From CAYRJA01 sp964424455 (lineage in GTDB: Bacteria > Bacteroidota > Bacteroidia > Chitinophagales > UBA10324), in NCBI GenBank assembly GCA_964424455.1, contig CAYRJA010000005.1, positions 3,625-67,624 on the forward strand: a stretch of 64,000 nucleotides of DNA, read 5' to 3'. How positions within the stretch are numbered: position 1 is the stretch's first letter; each line of letters starts with the position of its first letter. The notes under the pieces are model-generated. The model worked only from the letters and a program-made list of their open reading frames with translations, was not told where the DNA came from and did no database searches. The position numbers were made by a program, and so were the translations under genes. This document shows positions 6,888-15,268 of this stretch, in pieces.

Positions 6888-7037
6888 AACAGAAAAGTTT
6901 TTATCACTTTTCCATCATGCGCAGGGGTATCTGTCAAGGGTGCTGTTGCCCCATCACGAGATAAAACAGCACTTGTCTTGCCCTTGACTGATACATCAGA
7001 AGGGCATAATTTTGTGATAAAAATTTACTGTTATAGC
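6884..7037. repeat. Nested inverted repeats at the presumed right end of the element
   Basis: Outer arms 6884-6907 and 7014-7037 match as imperfect reverse complements (core TTTTTATCAC with GTGATAAAAA, plus ATAACAG with CTGTTAT). Inner arms GTATC-T-GTCAAGGG-TGCTGTT (6928-6947) pair with AACAGCA (6965-6971) and CCCTTGAC-T-GATAC (6981-6992 onwards), with a 9-base insertion in the right arm. The whole 154-bp block is nearly symmetric. It could be a structured leader of the 138-residue gene, an origin or an attachment region. Confidence 0.55.
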
Positions 7038-7328
7038 AAGGGTTAATCAGCACAGGAAACAGAGCTGTAATGCAGGCGCAGATACTCTTTCAGCAACATA
7101 TCAAGCGGCAAGAATGTTTAAAAACTCGCTCAGGTTTGATAGTTCGAAAATGGAAGTGTCGGGGGTACATAGCAAGAATCAGTAACAAGAACAACCTTGC
7201 TTCAATAATTATACTGGAGTAAAAGAGCAGAAGATAAAGATTGGTTCCTGCTATATAGTTGTTAAATTCTACAGTCTGTCAGAAGTTGTAATTTTCTACT
7301 GAGCTATCTGTTAATCTCTCATAGTTCT
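7038..7328. other. Gene-free stretch between the element and the chromosome-like genes
   Basis: About 290 bases without a supportable gene, RNA or promoter. The right boundary of the element probably falls here or in the inverted repeat to its left. I could not find a duplicated attachment sequence because the left end is outside the window. Confidence 0.3.
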
Positions 7329-8999
7329 CTATCTCACAATAGCTACTTTTCCATAATAATTATATCCCTGTCCACTAAGCCGCATGATGTAAATGCCGTT
7401 AGGTAACAGGGCGGGTAATCGTAATGACTTGATATTGGAACCATGTGATGACTGGATGATTTGGTTATGTACCTGACGACCATCGGTAGCATATACCATG
7501 ATTTGCAACTCACCACGAATTTCGGAACTGTAATCAATTGTAATCTCATCCTTGACAGGGTTTGGATACATCTTCAGAAGCTGACTTGATTGTGGGGTTT
7601 CAATTGAAGTTGTGATGGTATCACCAAAACTCCAAAGTTCTTCGTAGGTTAAGTATCGGGCTTTATAGAATAATTTATTATTAAGTCCTGCAAATCCAGG
7701 CGGAATTCCAATTCCGTAACTACCTGTGTACCATGACGGCTGGTGCCATGTGGTGTTTTCAGGGCTGCCGTCACTTTGAAACAAAACCTGATCACCTTGT
7801 GCGTTTTTGGCAGAAAAGTAAAGCTGTCCTTTGTAAGTATAAAACGCATCGGGGTTCGTAAGTGAATCCTGCGGAAGAAGCAGTTGTGTTCCTTCTTCTG
7901 TACCATCACTTAACCAAAGTAAATAGGGGTCTAAAAAATTTGGCATCTGCTTAGATAAAAAGTATAGGTGCTGATTGTACACATACAAATCATCGGGAAA
8001 TCCGGAGAGTGTAAAAGAAGGTACAATATCTTTTAACAAGACTGTTCCTGAGGCGGTACCGTCGGTTTTCCATATTTCATAAGAATACTCCGGCTTATTT
8101 GCCACGAAATAAATATGATCATCAATCGCTGCAATTTTTCCTGGCATTAAATCAACACCTGACGCACTTCCGGGGTTGAGGTCAAGCAACATTTGAGTAC
8201 CGGCGACAGTTCCGTCGGTGTACCAAAGTTCTTCTCCATGAATACTATCATTGGCTGAAAAATAGGCTTTACCTCCCATCTCTGCAACTGCAAACACAGC
8301 ACCAAAAGCGCTTCCATTCGGGTTGATATCTTTAAGCAGTTTGGTACCTACGGAGGTGCCATCGGTAGTCCATAGTTCGTGGCCAACTGTACCGTTATCG
8401 GCGATAAAGAGCAATTTTCCGGACAGCACAAAAAAGTGTGTTGGCAAAGCTGAGGCACTTCCCGGATTTATATCTTTCAACAGTTGAGTACCGGATTCAC
8501 TACCATCAGTTACCCATAATTCGTGACCTGAAAGCCCGTCATCAGCACCAAAATAACACTTCCCGTTAAAACTGAATACTTCAAAAATATCTGTGGAACC
8601 ATTTGGATAGGGTTGAGTGTTAATCTCTTTTACAAGGTGGGTTCCCTGTGGGCTGCCATCAGTAACCCATAAACCACCACCACTGCTAACATGCTGCGCT
8701 TTTGCCTCCATAAAAAGTAAATTGTCGCCTATCCCAAATATTTTGTTTACAAACAGGTAGTTTCCCTGGCTGTCAAGTACAGCCGTTGGAGTGGTAGAAG
8801 AGCCGTCGGTGTAATATAACACGGAGTTCATCGAGTCATTGTCGGCAAAAAAATATATCCGGTCTTTGAATACAGTCAGGTGCCGGGGGTTGGTATTGCG
8901 CGTTTTTGTAGTCTCATATCTTACGAAGTATTGTGAAAAAACAGGAGCGGTGGTTCCAAGAAACATTGCCAGTAAAATGAGTAGTCGGATTTTATTCAT
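7329..8999 (-). CDS. T9SS-secreted protein with ELWxTDGT-type repeats
   Basis: A 556-residue secreted protein. It has an N-terminal signal peptide (hydrophobic core about residues 5-17, FSQ cleavage region). About eight repeats of roughly 50 residues follow, with the pattern ELW-x-TDGT-x-x-GT-x-LLKDINPG, a beta-propeller-like repeat common in Bacteroidota and other marine/soil bacteria. It ends in a type A T9SS sorting domain from about residue 475 (MYPNPVKDEITI, then a NGIYIMRL strand). T9SS carries such proteins across the outer membrane and attaches or releases them. A TATATTTG -7 element lies upstream. The binding partner is unknown. Confidence 0.85.
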   Translation of the reverse strand: MNKIRLLILLAMFLGTTAPVFSQYFVRYETTKTRNTNPRHLTVFKDRIYFFADNDSMNSVLYYTDGSSTTPTAVLDSQGNYLFVNKIFGIGDNLLFMEAKAQHVSSGGGLWVTDGSPQGTHLVKEINTQPYPNGSTDIFEVFSFNGKCYFGADDGLSGHELWVTDGSESGTQLLKDINPGSASALPTHFFVLSGKLLFIADNGTVGHELWTTDGTSVGTKLLKDINPNGSAFGAVFAVAEMGGKAYFSANDSIHGEELWYTDGTVAGTQMLLDLNPGSASGVDLMPGKIAAIDDHIYFVANKPEYSYEIWKTDGTASGTVLLKDIVPSFTLSGFPDDLYVYNQHLYFLSKQMPNFLDPYLLWLSDGTEEGTQLLLPQDSLTNPDAFYTYKGQLYFSAKNAQGDQVLFQSDGSPENTTWHQPSWYTGSYGIGIPPGFAGLNNKLFYKARYLTYEELWSFGDTITTSIETPQSSQLLKMYPNPVKDEITIDYSSEIRGELQIMVYATDGRQVHNQIIQSSHGSNIKSLRLPALLPNGIYIMRLSGQGYNYYGKVAIVR

Positions 9000-9027
9000 A
9001 GTGTGTTTTTTTATAGAGTGATAGAGA

Positions 9028-9035
9028 CAAATATA
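9028..9035 (-). promoter_or_regulatory. Candidate -7 element for the ELWxTDGT repeat protein
   Basis: The minus strand reads TATATTTG, an exact TAnnTTTG match, 28 bases before the start codon. No good -33 TTTG is present at 19 bases. Confidence 0.45.
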
Positions 9036-9241
9036 AAAATTTCTAAGTTCAACTAATTGTATATGATATGATTTATGAATAAAGAATAATATTTTGGATA
9101 TAAGACAATTTTAAATTGTAACACTGATTATCTTTTCGATTATTTTCAGTTAGATGCGGGTTCAAGTCAGCAAAGAAGTATCAAGTCAGGTATTTAACTA
9201 TCAGATATAAAGGTATTTGTCATACTATTGCGTCATTCAAA

Positions 9242-9418
9242 GGGTGTATGAATATTTGCAGCAACAATTATATTGCTCCGCAGGAGCAAAGGTTTGGTAA
9301 TAACTTGAATGAGAAGGTTGTTGCGTCCCTTCGGGACGCTTCAGAGTCTCTGTATTGGTTTTTTTACCAAGCTCTTATGCCTACGGCATAAGTAATCCCT
9401 GCTATTATTCATACACCC
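9242..9418. repeat. REP-like element: three hairpins bounded by a 13-bp inverted repeat
   Basis: Terminal arms GGGTGTATGAATA (9242-9254) and TATTCATACACCC (9406-9418) enclose three tight hairpins with 3-base loops: TTGCTCC-GCA-GGAGCAA (9273-9289), GCGTCCC-TTC-GGGACGC (9323-9339) and CTTATGCC-TAC-GGCATAAG (9374-9392). This resembles the extragenic palindromic repeats of many Bacteroidota genomes that are mobilised by REP-associated (Y1/TnpA-REP) transposases. No transposase gene is present, so it would be non-autonomous. The rest of 9003-9497 shows no gene. Confidence 0.7.
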
Positions 9419-9497
9419 CATTCAAAATGCCTATAAAACTTTGGATTACTTTTTGTAAAATACGCTTCAAAAATTTAATCGGTTTATAAAAATATTT

Positions 9498-10502
9498 ATG
9501 GAATTAATAACACCAGCCGTTGACATCTCTGCTCTGAATGAGCGGATTAAAGAAGAAAGTTCTTTTGTGGATTTGCTGAATCTTGAATTAGGTAAATCTA
9601 TTGTAGGACAAAAGTATATGATTGAGCGACTGATGCTTGCTTTGCTTTCCAACGGACATATTCTTTTGGAAGGAGTTCCGGGTTTGGCAAAAACACTGGC
9701 TATCAAAACACTGGCATCGGCAACGCATGTAAAATTTTCGCGCATTCAGTTTACACCTGATTTACTTCCTGCGGATTTAATCGGTACTATGATTTTCAAT
9801 CAGAAAGAAAATGATTTCTCAGTGAAGAAAGGACCCATTTTCGCCAATTTTATTTTAGCGGATGAAATCAACCGTGCGCCGGCAAAAGTGCAATCGGCAT
9901 TGTTGGAAGCTATGCAGGAAAAACAGGTGACTATTGGCGATAAAACATTTCCGCTGGAAGAACCTTTCCTTGTACTGGCTACACAAAACCCGATTGAGCA
10001 GGAAGGAACTTATCCATTACCTGAAGCACAGGTGGATCGCTTTATGCTGAAAGCAGTAATTGGCTATCCTAAAAAAGAGGAAGAGCAAATGATTATCCGT
10101 CAGAATATGCAGTTGACTTTAAGTAAAATTAACCCTGTTGTAACACAGGAACAAATACTGAAAGCCCGCAAAACAGTTCGTGAAGTTTACATGGATGAAA
10201 AAATTGAGCGGTACATTCTGGATATTGTTTTTGCTTCACGCAATCCGGAGGATTACAAGCTCACCAAACTGAAATCATATATAAGCTATGGCGGATCACC
10301 CCGCGCAAGTATTAATCTTGCCCTTGCTTCTAAAGCTTATGCATTTATTAAGCGGCGCGGTTATGTGATTCCGGAAGATGTTCGTGCTGTTTGCTACGAT
10401 GTAATGCGGCATAGAATCGGGTTAACTTATGAAGCCGAAGCAGAAAATATAACTGCTGAAGAAGTGATAAGTGATATTTTAAATGCGGTAGAAGTCCCAT
10501 AG
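9498..10502 (+). CDS. moxR: MoxR-family AAA+ ATPase of the Bat operon
   Basis: A 334-residue AAA+ protein with Walker A GVPGLAKT, Walker B ILADEINRAP, sensor-1 region LATQNPIEQEGTYPLPEAQ and the downstream DRF motif: the standard MoxR layout at the usual length. MoxR ATPases act as chaperones that help assemble or activate proteins with von Willebrand A (vWA) domains. It heads a plus-strand operon with a DUF58 gene and two vWA genes, the typical arrangement. The ATG at 9498 is the first good start after the REP-like region. Confidence 0.95.
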   Translation: MELITPAVDISALNERIKEESSFVDLLNLELGKSIVGQKYMIERLMLALLSNGHILLEGVPGLAKTLAIKTLASATHVKFSRIQFTPDLLPADLIGTMIFNQKENDFSVKKGPIFANFILADEINRAPAKVQSALLEAMQEKQVTIGDKTFPLEEPFLVLATQNPIEQEGTYPLPEAQVDRFMLKAVIGYPKKEEEQMIIRQNMQLTLSKINPVVTQEQILKARKTVREVYMDEKIERYILDIVFASRNPEDYKLTKLKSYISYGGSPRASINLALASKAYAFIKRRGYVIPEDVRAVCYDVMRHRIGLTYEAEAENITAEEVISDILNAVEVP

Positions 10503-10544
10503 TGGTTTTTGACCTTATCTTATAGTTAAAATATAATTGAAGTT

Positions 10545-11462
10545 GTGGCAAAGACTGTAGAAAATAATCAGGAAGAAAAAAGAAGGAAGCTTAGAAGGAT
10601 TGAAATAAAAACGAGAAAATTATCTAACCAGATTTTCTCAGGAAGTTACCATTCTGCATTTAAGGGTAGGGGAATTTCATTCAGCGAAGTACGAGAGTAT
10701 CAATATGGTGATGATGTAAGGGCTATTGACTGGAATGTTACAGCCCGGAACAGAAAACCGTTTGTGAAAATATTTGAAGAAGAAAGAGAACTTACTATGA
10801 TGTTGTTGATTGATGTAAGTCAGTCTTCTTTCTTCGGAACACAAACTGAGTTTAAGAATCATATCATTGCAGAAATCAGCGGCATCCTTGCTTTCTCTGC
10901 AATTAACAACAACGATAAAGTAGGAGTGATTTTTTTTAGCAGTGAAGTAGAAAAATTCATTCCACCGAAAAAAGGTAAGACACATATTCTCAGAATCATA
11001 TCGGAGATATATGATTTCACTCCGAAAAATAAGGGAACTAACATAGCAGAGGCACTGAAGTATTTGAACAATGTGGTGAAGAAAAAATGTATCGTGTTTA
11101 TGTTGTCTGATTTTATTATTTCTGCTTCTAAGAATGGAGATTATGAAGATATAAAAAAGTCACTCAGGATTGTTGGCAGAAAGCATGATTTAATCGGATT
11201 TCATATTTATGATGAGCGCGAAGCATCGCTTCCGAATATCGGATTGATGAAAGTAAAAGATGCTGAAACGGGCAAAGAGTTATGGATTGATTCTTCACAA
11301 AAATCATTACGCGACAAGCATGCAAAGGATTTTCAGATTAACCTGCGGACGATGAAAGATTTGTTTGGTAAGAGCGGCTCTCAGTTACAATCTATCAAAA
11401 CGGAAGATAATTATGTAATAGCGCTGATGAATATGTTTAAACAAAGAGAGATGAGAAGATGA
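10545..11462 (+). CDS. DUF58 domain protein of the Bat operon
   Basis: A 305-residue cytoplasmic protein of the DUF58 family, recognisable by the G-R-G-x-x-F-x-E-V-R-E-Y-x-x-GD-D-x-R-x-I-DW-N motif near residues 44-66 and a vWA-like fold after it (LLIDVSQS). These proteins almost always sit directly behind moxR and are thought to be part of the MoxR-dependent machinery. Translation probably starts at a GTG (10545), 42 bases after moxR. The stop overlaps the next gene by four bases. Confidence 0.9.
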   Translation: MAKTVENNQEEKRRKLRRIEIKTRKLSNQIFSGSYHSAFKGRGISFSEVREYQYGDDVRAIDWNVTARNRKPFVKIFEEERELTMMLLIDVSQSSFFGTQTEFKNHIIAEISGILAFSAINNNDKVGVIFFSSEVEKFIPPKKGKTHILRIISEIYDFTPKNKGTNIAEALKYLNNVVKKKCIVFMLSDFIISASKNGDYEDIKKSLRIVGRKHDLIGFHIYDEREASLPNIGLMKVKDAETGKELWIDSSQKSLRDKHAKDFQINLRTMKDLFGKSGSQLQSIKTEDNYVIALMNMFKQREMRR

Positions 11463-12433
11463 GCGCAGTGCACAGAAAAATATTAATGAAGAATAGAAAA
11501 TGGCTATTAGCTGTTTTTGCACTATGTATTTTTGTTTGCTGTAACACAAATTTATTTGCCCAGGAAATATCAGCAACTATAAAAGCAGATTCAACTCATA
11601 TAGTAATCGGTGACTTTCTTAATGTAAAACTTACAGTTAAAGCGCCAAAAGATATTGCTGTTACAATTCCTGTGGTTACTGATACAGTGGGTAATATGGA
11701 ATTGGTGAAAACAGCCAAGATGGATACAGTCACAAATGGCAATGAAAATATCTATACACAGACTTATACCGTTTCGGCGTATGATTCAGGCAGCTATCAT
11801 GCGGGTCCGCTGAAAATTTTCACAAAGGATAAAAACGGAGCTATTGATACCATTGTTTCTGATTTTGTATTTGTAAGTGTTACAACAGTTGCGGTGGACA
11901 CTACAAAACCATTTAAGCCGATTAAAGCCCCGATAGATGTTCCTTATTCATGGCAGGAGTTTATTCCTTATATCATTGGAGGAATTGTTTTGCTGGCATT
12001 AATTGCTGCACTGATTTATTTTTTTGTTTTTAGAAAGCAGAAAGTAACTGTTACAGAGGAAAGACCTAAACCCAAAGAACCTGCTGAAATATGGGCAAAC
12101 AGTGAACTAAGAAAATTAGATGATGAAAAACTATGGCAGCAAAATCAAGTCAAAAAATTCTACAGCCGGTTGAGTGAAATACTCCGGATGTATCTTGAAT
12201 ACCGCTACAGTTGGTTCGCACTTGAATCTACTACTGAAGAGATTTCTGATAAGATAGATTCTTATAAAATCTCTGAGGAGGCAAAAGAGTCGTTACTATT
12301 TATTTTATCCAATGCTGATTTGGTAAAGTTTGCAAAGATGAATCCTTCAGCAGATGTAAATATGAAAGCAATGGAAAACGGTTTCAGGTTTGTTGAGCTT
12401 ACAAAACCCAATGAATTATCCACGGAAGCATAA
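11459..12433 (+). CDS. Signal-peptide and single-TM protein of the Bat operon
   Basis: A 324-residue protein with a signal peptide (hydrophobic core followed by NLFAQ), a periplasmic beta-rich domain of about 130 residues, one TM helix at about 168-192 and a cytoplasmic helical domain. Proteins of this layout occupy this position between DUF58 and batA in Bacteroidota Bat operons, and its periplasmic part resembles the beginning of BatD. Translation may start at 11459, which overlaps the DUF58 stop, or at the internal ATG at 11486, which gives a cleaner signal peptide. It overlaps batA by one base. Its biochemical role is not known. Confidence 0.75.
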   Translation: MSAVHRKILMKNRKWLLAVFALCIFVCCNTNLFAQEISATIKADSTHIVIGDFLNVKLTVKAPKDIAVTIPVVTDTVGNMELVKTAKMDTVTNGNENIYTQTYTVSAYDSGSYHAGPLKIFTKDKNGAIDTIVSDFVFVSVTTVAVDTTKPFKPIKAPIDVPYSWQEFIPYIIGGIVLLALIAALIYFFVFRKQKVTVTEERPKPKEPAEIWANSELRKLDDEKLWQQNQVKKFYSRLSEILRMYLEYRYSWFALESTTEEISDKIDSYKISEEAKESLLFILSNADLVKFAKMNPSADVNMKAMENGFRFVELTKPNELSTEA

Positions 12434-13446
12434 TGTTCAATAATCTTTCACATATCACCTTTGCTGATAAATGGGTACTATGGTTTATACCTGTTACAGT
12501 TGTGTTGGGAATATTGTGGTGGTACTTCTTATCAAAGAAAAATTCTGCTGAGATAAAGTTTTCATCAACAAATTCATTTGCCGGATTTACTCACCCGGTT
12601 AAAGCAACACTCAAGAGGTTTCTTCCTTTGCTGCGTGTCATTACTATTATTTTATTAATTGTAGCAATAGCACGACCGCAAACTTCTTACGACGAAGAAA
12701 AAATTACGACTGAAGGAATTGATATAGTGATTACGCTGGATCTTTCTGCTTCAATGCTGGCAAAGGATTTTTCGCCAAATAGAATTGAAGCAGCAAAAAA
12801 AGAAGCAATGAACTTTATTGATGAAAGACCTCACGACAGAATCGGACTTGTTGTTTTTGCAGGAGAAAGTTTTACGCAGTGCCCTGTTACAATTGACCAT
12901 GCCATTTTGAAAAAACAATTGTCACAGGTTAAGACAGGTCAGTTGGAAGACGGAACTGCAATCGGAATGGGTTTGGCAACTGCAGTGCAACGGTTAAAAG
13001 AAAGCGAGTCAAAAAGTAAAGTGATTATTCTGATGACAGATGGAGTAAACAACAGAGGACTGATAGATCCGTTAACTGCCTGCGATCTGGCTATGCAGTA
13101 TGGAATACGGGTTTACACCATCGGTATTGGTACAAATGGCAAAGCAATGACACCTGTTGCCATGACAAGATCCGGAGAATTAATCTATGATTATGCAGAT
13201 GTTCAGATTGATGAGGCATTGCTGAAAGATATTGCAAAGAAAACAGGAGGACAATATTTTCGTGCAACCAATAACAATAAGCTGAAGGAGATTTATTCTC
13301 AGATTGATAAACTGGAGAAGACAAAAATTCAGGTGAATGCCTTTGAGCGCAAAACGGAGAAATTTTATGCTTTCGCTTTTCTTGCGGCAATGTTTTTGCT
13401 TACGGAACTGTTACTGAGATATTCCTTTTTAAAAAGTATTCCATAA
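12433..13446 (+). CDS. batA: BatA, von Willebrand A domain membrane protein
   Basis: A 337-residue protein with membrane helices near residues 12-30 and 62-80, a vWA domain with the metal-site motif DLSAS (about residues 99-103), the TAIGMG loop and the MTDGVNN strand, then a final C-terminal helix. That is the standard topology and length of BatA. Bat proteins are named for their effect on oxygen tolerance in Bacteroides and are thought to form a membrane complex with BatB-E and MoxR. The gene lies one base-overlap behind its predecessor and directly before batB. Confidence 0.9.
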   Translation: MFNNLSHITFADKWVLWFIPVTVVLGILWWYFLSKKNSAEIKFSSTNSFAGFTHPVKATLKRFLPLLRVITIILLIVAIARPQTSYDEEKITTEGIDIVITLDLSASMLAKDFSPNRIEAAKKEAMNFIDERPHDRIGLVVFAGESFTQCPVTIDHAILKKQLSQVKTGQLEDGTAIGMGLATAVQRLKESESKSKVIILMTDGVNNRGLIDPLTACDLAMQYGIRVYTIGIGTNGKAMTPVAMTRSGELIYDYADVQIDEALLKDIAKKTGGQYFRATNNNKLKEIYSQIDKLEKTKIQVNAFERKTEKFYAFAFLAAMFLLTELLLRYSFLKSIP

Positions 13447-14463
13447 ATGTTTCGGTTCGAACACATAGAATATTTATGGCTGCTGACGGCAGTGATTCCG
13501 GCAACAGGATTATTTATCTATTTTATTTTCTGGCGAAGAAGGGCAATCGCAAAGTTTGGAAACAGACAGTTGGTGTTACAGTTAATACCCGGCTTTTCAG
13601 TTAGTAAGCCATTTGTAAAGTTTACTCTTATTACACTTGCATATATCTTTATTATTCTGGGATTAGCTAACCCGCAGATCGGCACCAAGCAGGAGAAAGT
13701 AAAGCGGCAGGGAATAGATGTGATAATAGCATTGGATGTTTCTAATTCCATGTTAAGTGATGATGTGAAACCTAACCGGCTTGAAAGGTCAAAAAATTTT
13801 ATCTCCAATTTTATTGATAAACTAAATAACGACCGGTTAGGGTTGATTGTATTTGCGGGTAATGCTTATTTACAGATGCCCCTCACAGTGGATTACAGTG
13901 CGGCGAAAATGTACCTTCGTACTATCAATCCACAGTTAGTACCTGCACAAGGAACTAATATTGCAGAAGCAATTAACCTTGCCGGAGAATCTTTTGTGAA
14001 AGAGGATAACAGCCATAAAGCGCTTATTATTATTACAGACGGAGAGGACAATGAAGGAGGCGTAGAAGACGCAATTGATAAGGCAGAAAAAGAAGGAATG
14101 AAAGTTTATACCATTGGAGTCGGCTCAGAAAATGGTTCACCGATTCCGATGGAGAATAATTTCAAAAGAGATGAAAGCGGGAATATTGTTCTTTCCAAAC
14201 TAAATAAAGAAATGCTGAAAGATATTGCATCAAAGGGCAATGGTAAATTTTATATGATGGGAAGTGGGAATGAAGATGTAAACTCACTTTTAAAAGATTT
14301 GAAAGGAATCAGCTCTAAGCAGTTTGAAGAATTGGTATTTACTGATTTCAATGATCAGTTTCAATGGTGTCTTGCAATTGCTGCTATACTTTTGTTAGCT
14401 GAGTGGTGGCTGAGTGAGAGAAAAAGTAAATTGAATATTAAATTACTGACGGGCAATGAGTAA
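13447..14463 (+). CDS. batB: BatB, von Willebrand A domain membrane protein
   Basis: A 338-residue paralogue of BatA beginning immediately after its stop codon. It has two N-terminal helices, a vWA domain with DVSNS as the metal-site motif and ITDGEDNEGG as the fourth strand, and a C-terminal helix near residues 307-325. The order batA-batB with equal size is diagnostic. It overlaps batC by eight bases. It probably forms a complex with BatA in the cytoplasmic membrane. Confidence 0.9.
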   Translation: MFRFEHIEYLWLLTAVIPATGLFIYFIFWRRRAIAKFGNRQLVLQLIPGFSVSKPFVKFTLITLAYIFIILGLANPQIGTKQEKVKRQGIDVIIALDVSNSMLSDDVKPNRLERSKNFISNFIDKLNNDRLGLIVFAGNAYLQMPLTVDYSAAKMYLRTINPQLVPAQGTNIAEAINLAGESFVKEDNSHKALIIITDGEDNEGGVEDAIDKAEKEGMKVYTIGVGSENGSPIPMENNFKRDESGNIVLSKLNKEMLKDIASKGNGKFYMMGSGNEDVNSLLKDLKGISSKQFEELVFTDFNDQFQWCLAIAAILLLAEWWLSERKSKLNIKLLTGNE

Positions 14464-15238
14464 GACGAACTTATATATTTTTAGCAAGCAAATGATTGCT
14501 GTTACAGTAATCCTTTTTTTCCCTTTCCGTTTTTCATTTGCACAGACAACTCTGTCCACTCAAAAAGATAAAGTGAACACTCGCATAGGGAATAGTCAAT
14601 ACAAAAAAGGTAATTATTCTGATGCAGAAGCAAGCTACAAGAAGGCGCTTGATATAAAGAATAATATGCCTGAAGCCACCTTTAATTTGGGAGATGCTAT
14701 TTACGAACAGAAAAGATATGACGATGCACAGAAGCAATTTCAACTCACTGCTCAGACCAATAATAATCCGGAAGTAAAAGCGGATGCATATCACAATCTT
14801 GGAAACTCTTATCTGCAACAAAAAAAATATCAGGAAGCAGTAAAAGCATTTAAAGATGCTTTGAAACTAAATCCCAAAGATGCAGATACGAAGTACAATC
14901 TGGCTTATGCTAATGAAATGTTAAAACAAAATAAAAGCGGAGAAGGAAAAGACAACAAAGAGCAAAAAGATAAACAAGACCAGCAAGAATCGAAGGATAA
15001 GCAGCAGCAAAACAATAAAGATCAAAATCAGAAGGAACAGAAAGATCAACAGAATCAGCAAAAGCAGAACGAAAAGGAGCAGCAGGAAAAACAACAACAA
15101 GATCAGCAATCCAAACTATCGAAGGAAGAGGCGGAGAAACTGTTACAGGCGTTGTCAAATGAAGAACAAAAGACAGCTCAGAAGATGCAACAGAAGCAGA
15201 TGAAGTCAGAAAAGATTAGAATAAAAAAGGACTGGTGA
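14456..15238 (+). CDS. batC: BatC, TPR protein with Gln/Lys-rich tail
   Basis: A 260-residue protein with a hydrophobic N-terminal export segment ending FAQT, then about three tetratricopeptide repeats (residues 40-155, recognisable by NLG and the LKLNPKDADTKYNLAY motif). A very polar, low-complexity Gln/Lys/Glu region covers about 165-230. The TPR part should bind partner Bat proteins. The low-complexity tail is usual for BatC, though its function is unknown. It lies between batB and batD. Confidence 0.85.
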   Translation: MSKTNLYIFSKQMIAVTVILFFPFRFSFAQTTLSTQKDKVNTRIGNSQYKKGNYSDAEASYKKALDIKNNMPEATFNLGDAIYEQKRYDDAQKQFQLTAQTNNNPEVKADAYHNLGNSYLQQKKYQEAVKAFKDALKLNPKDADTKYNLAYANEMLKQNKSGEGKDNKEQKDKQDQQESKDKQQQNNKDQNQKEQKDQQNQQKQNEKEQQEKQQQDQQSKLSKEEAEKLLQALSNEEQKTAQKMQQKQMKSEKIRIKKDW

Positions 15239-15268
15239 TAAACAATTAAAATTGAGAACAGCTATAAG

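Noticed and set aside
14910..15158. Hydrophobic minus-strand frames opposite batC
   Set aside because: They are the antisense reading of the Gln/Lys-rich low-complexity tail of BatC, which produces Leu/Phe-rich nonsense.
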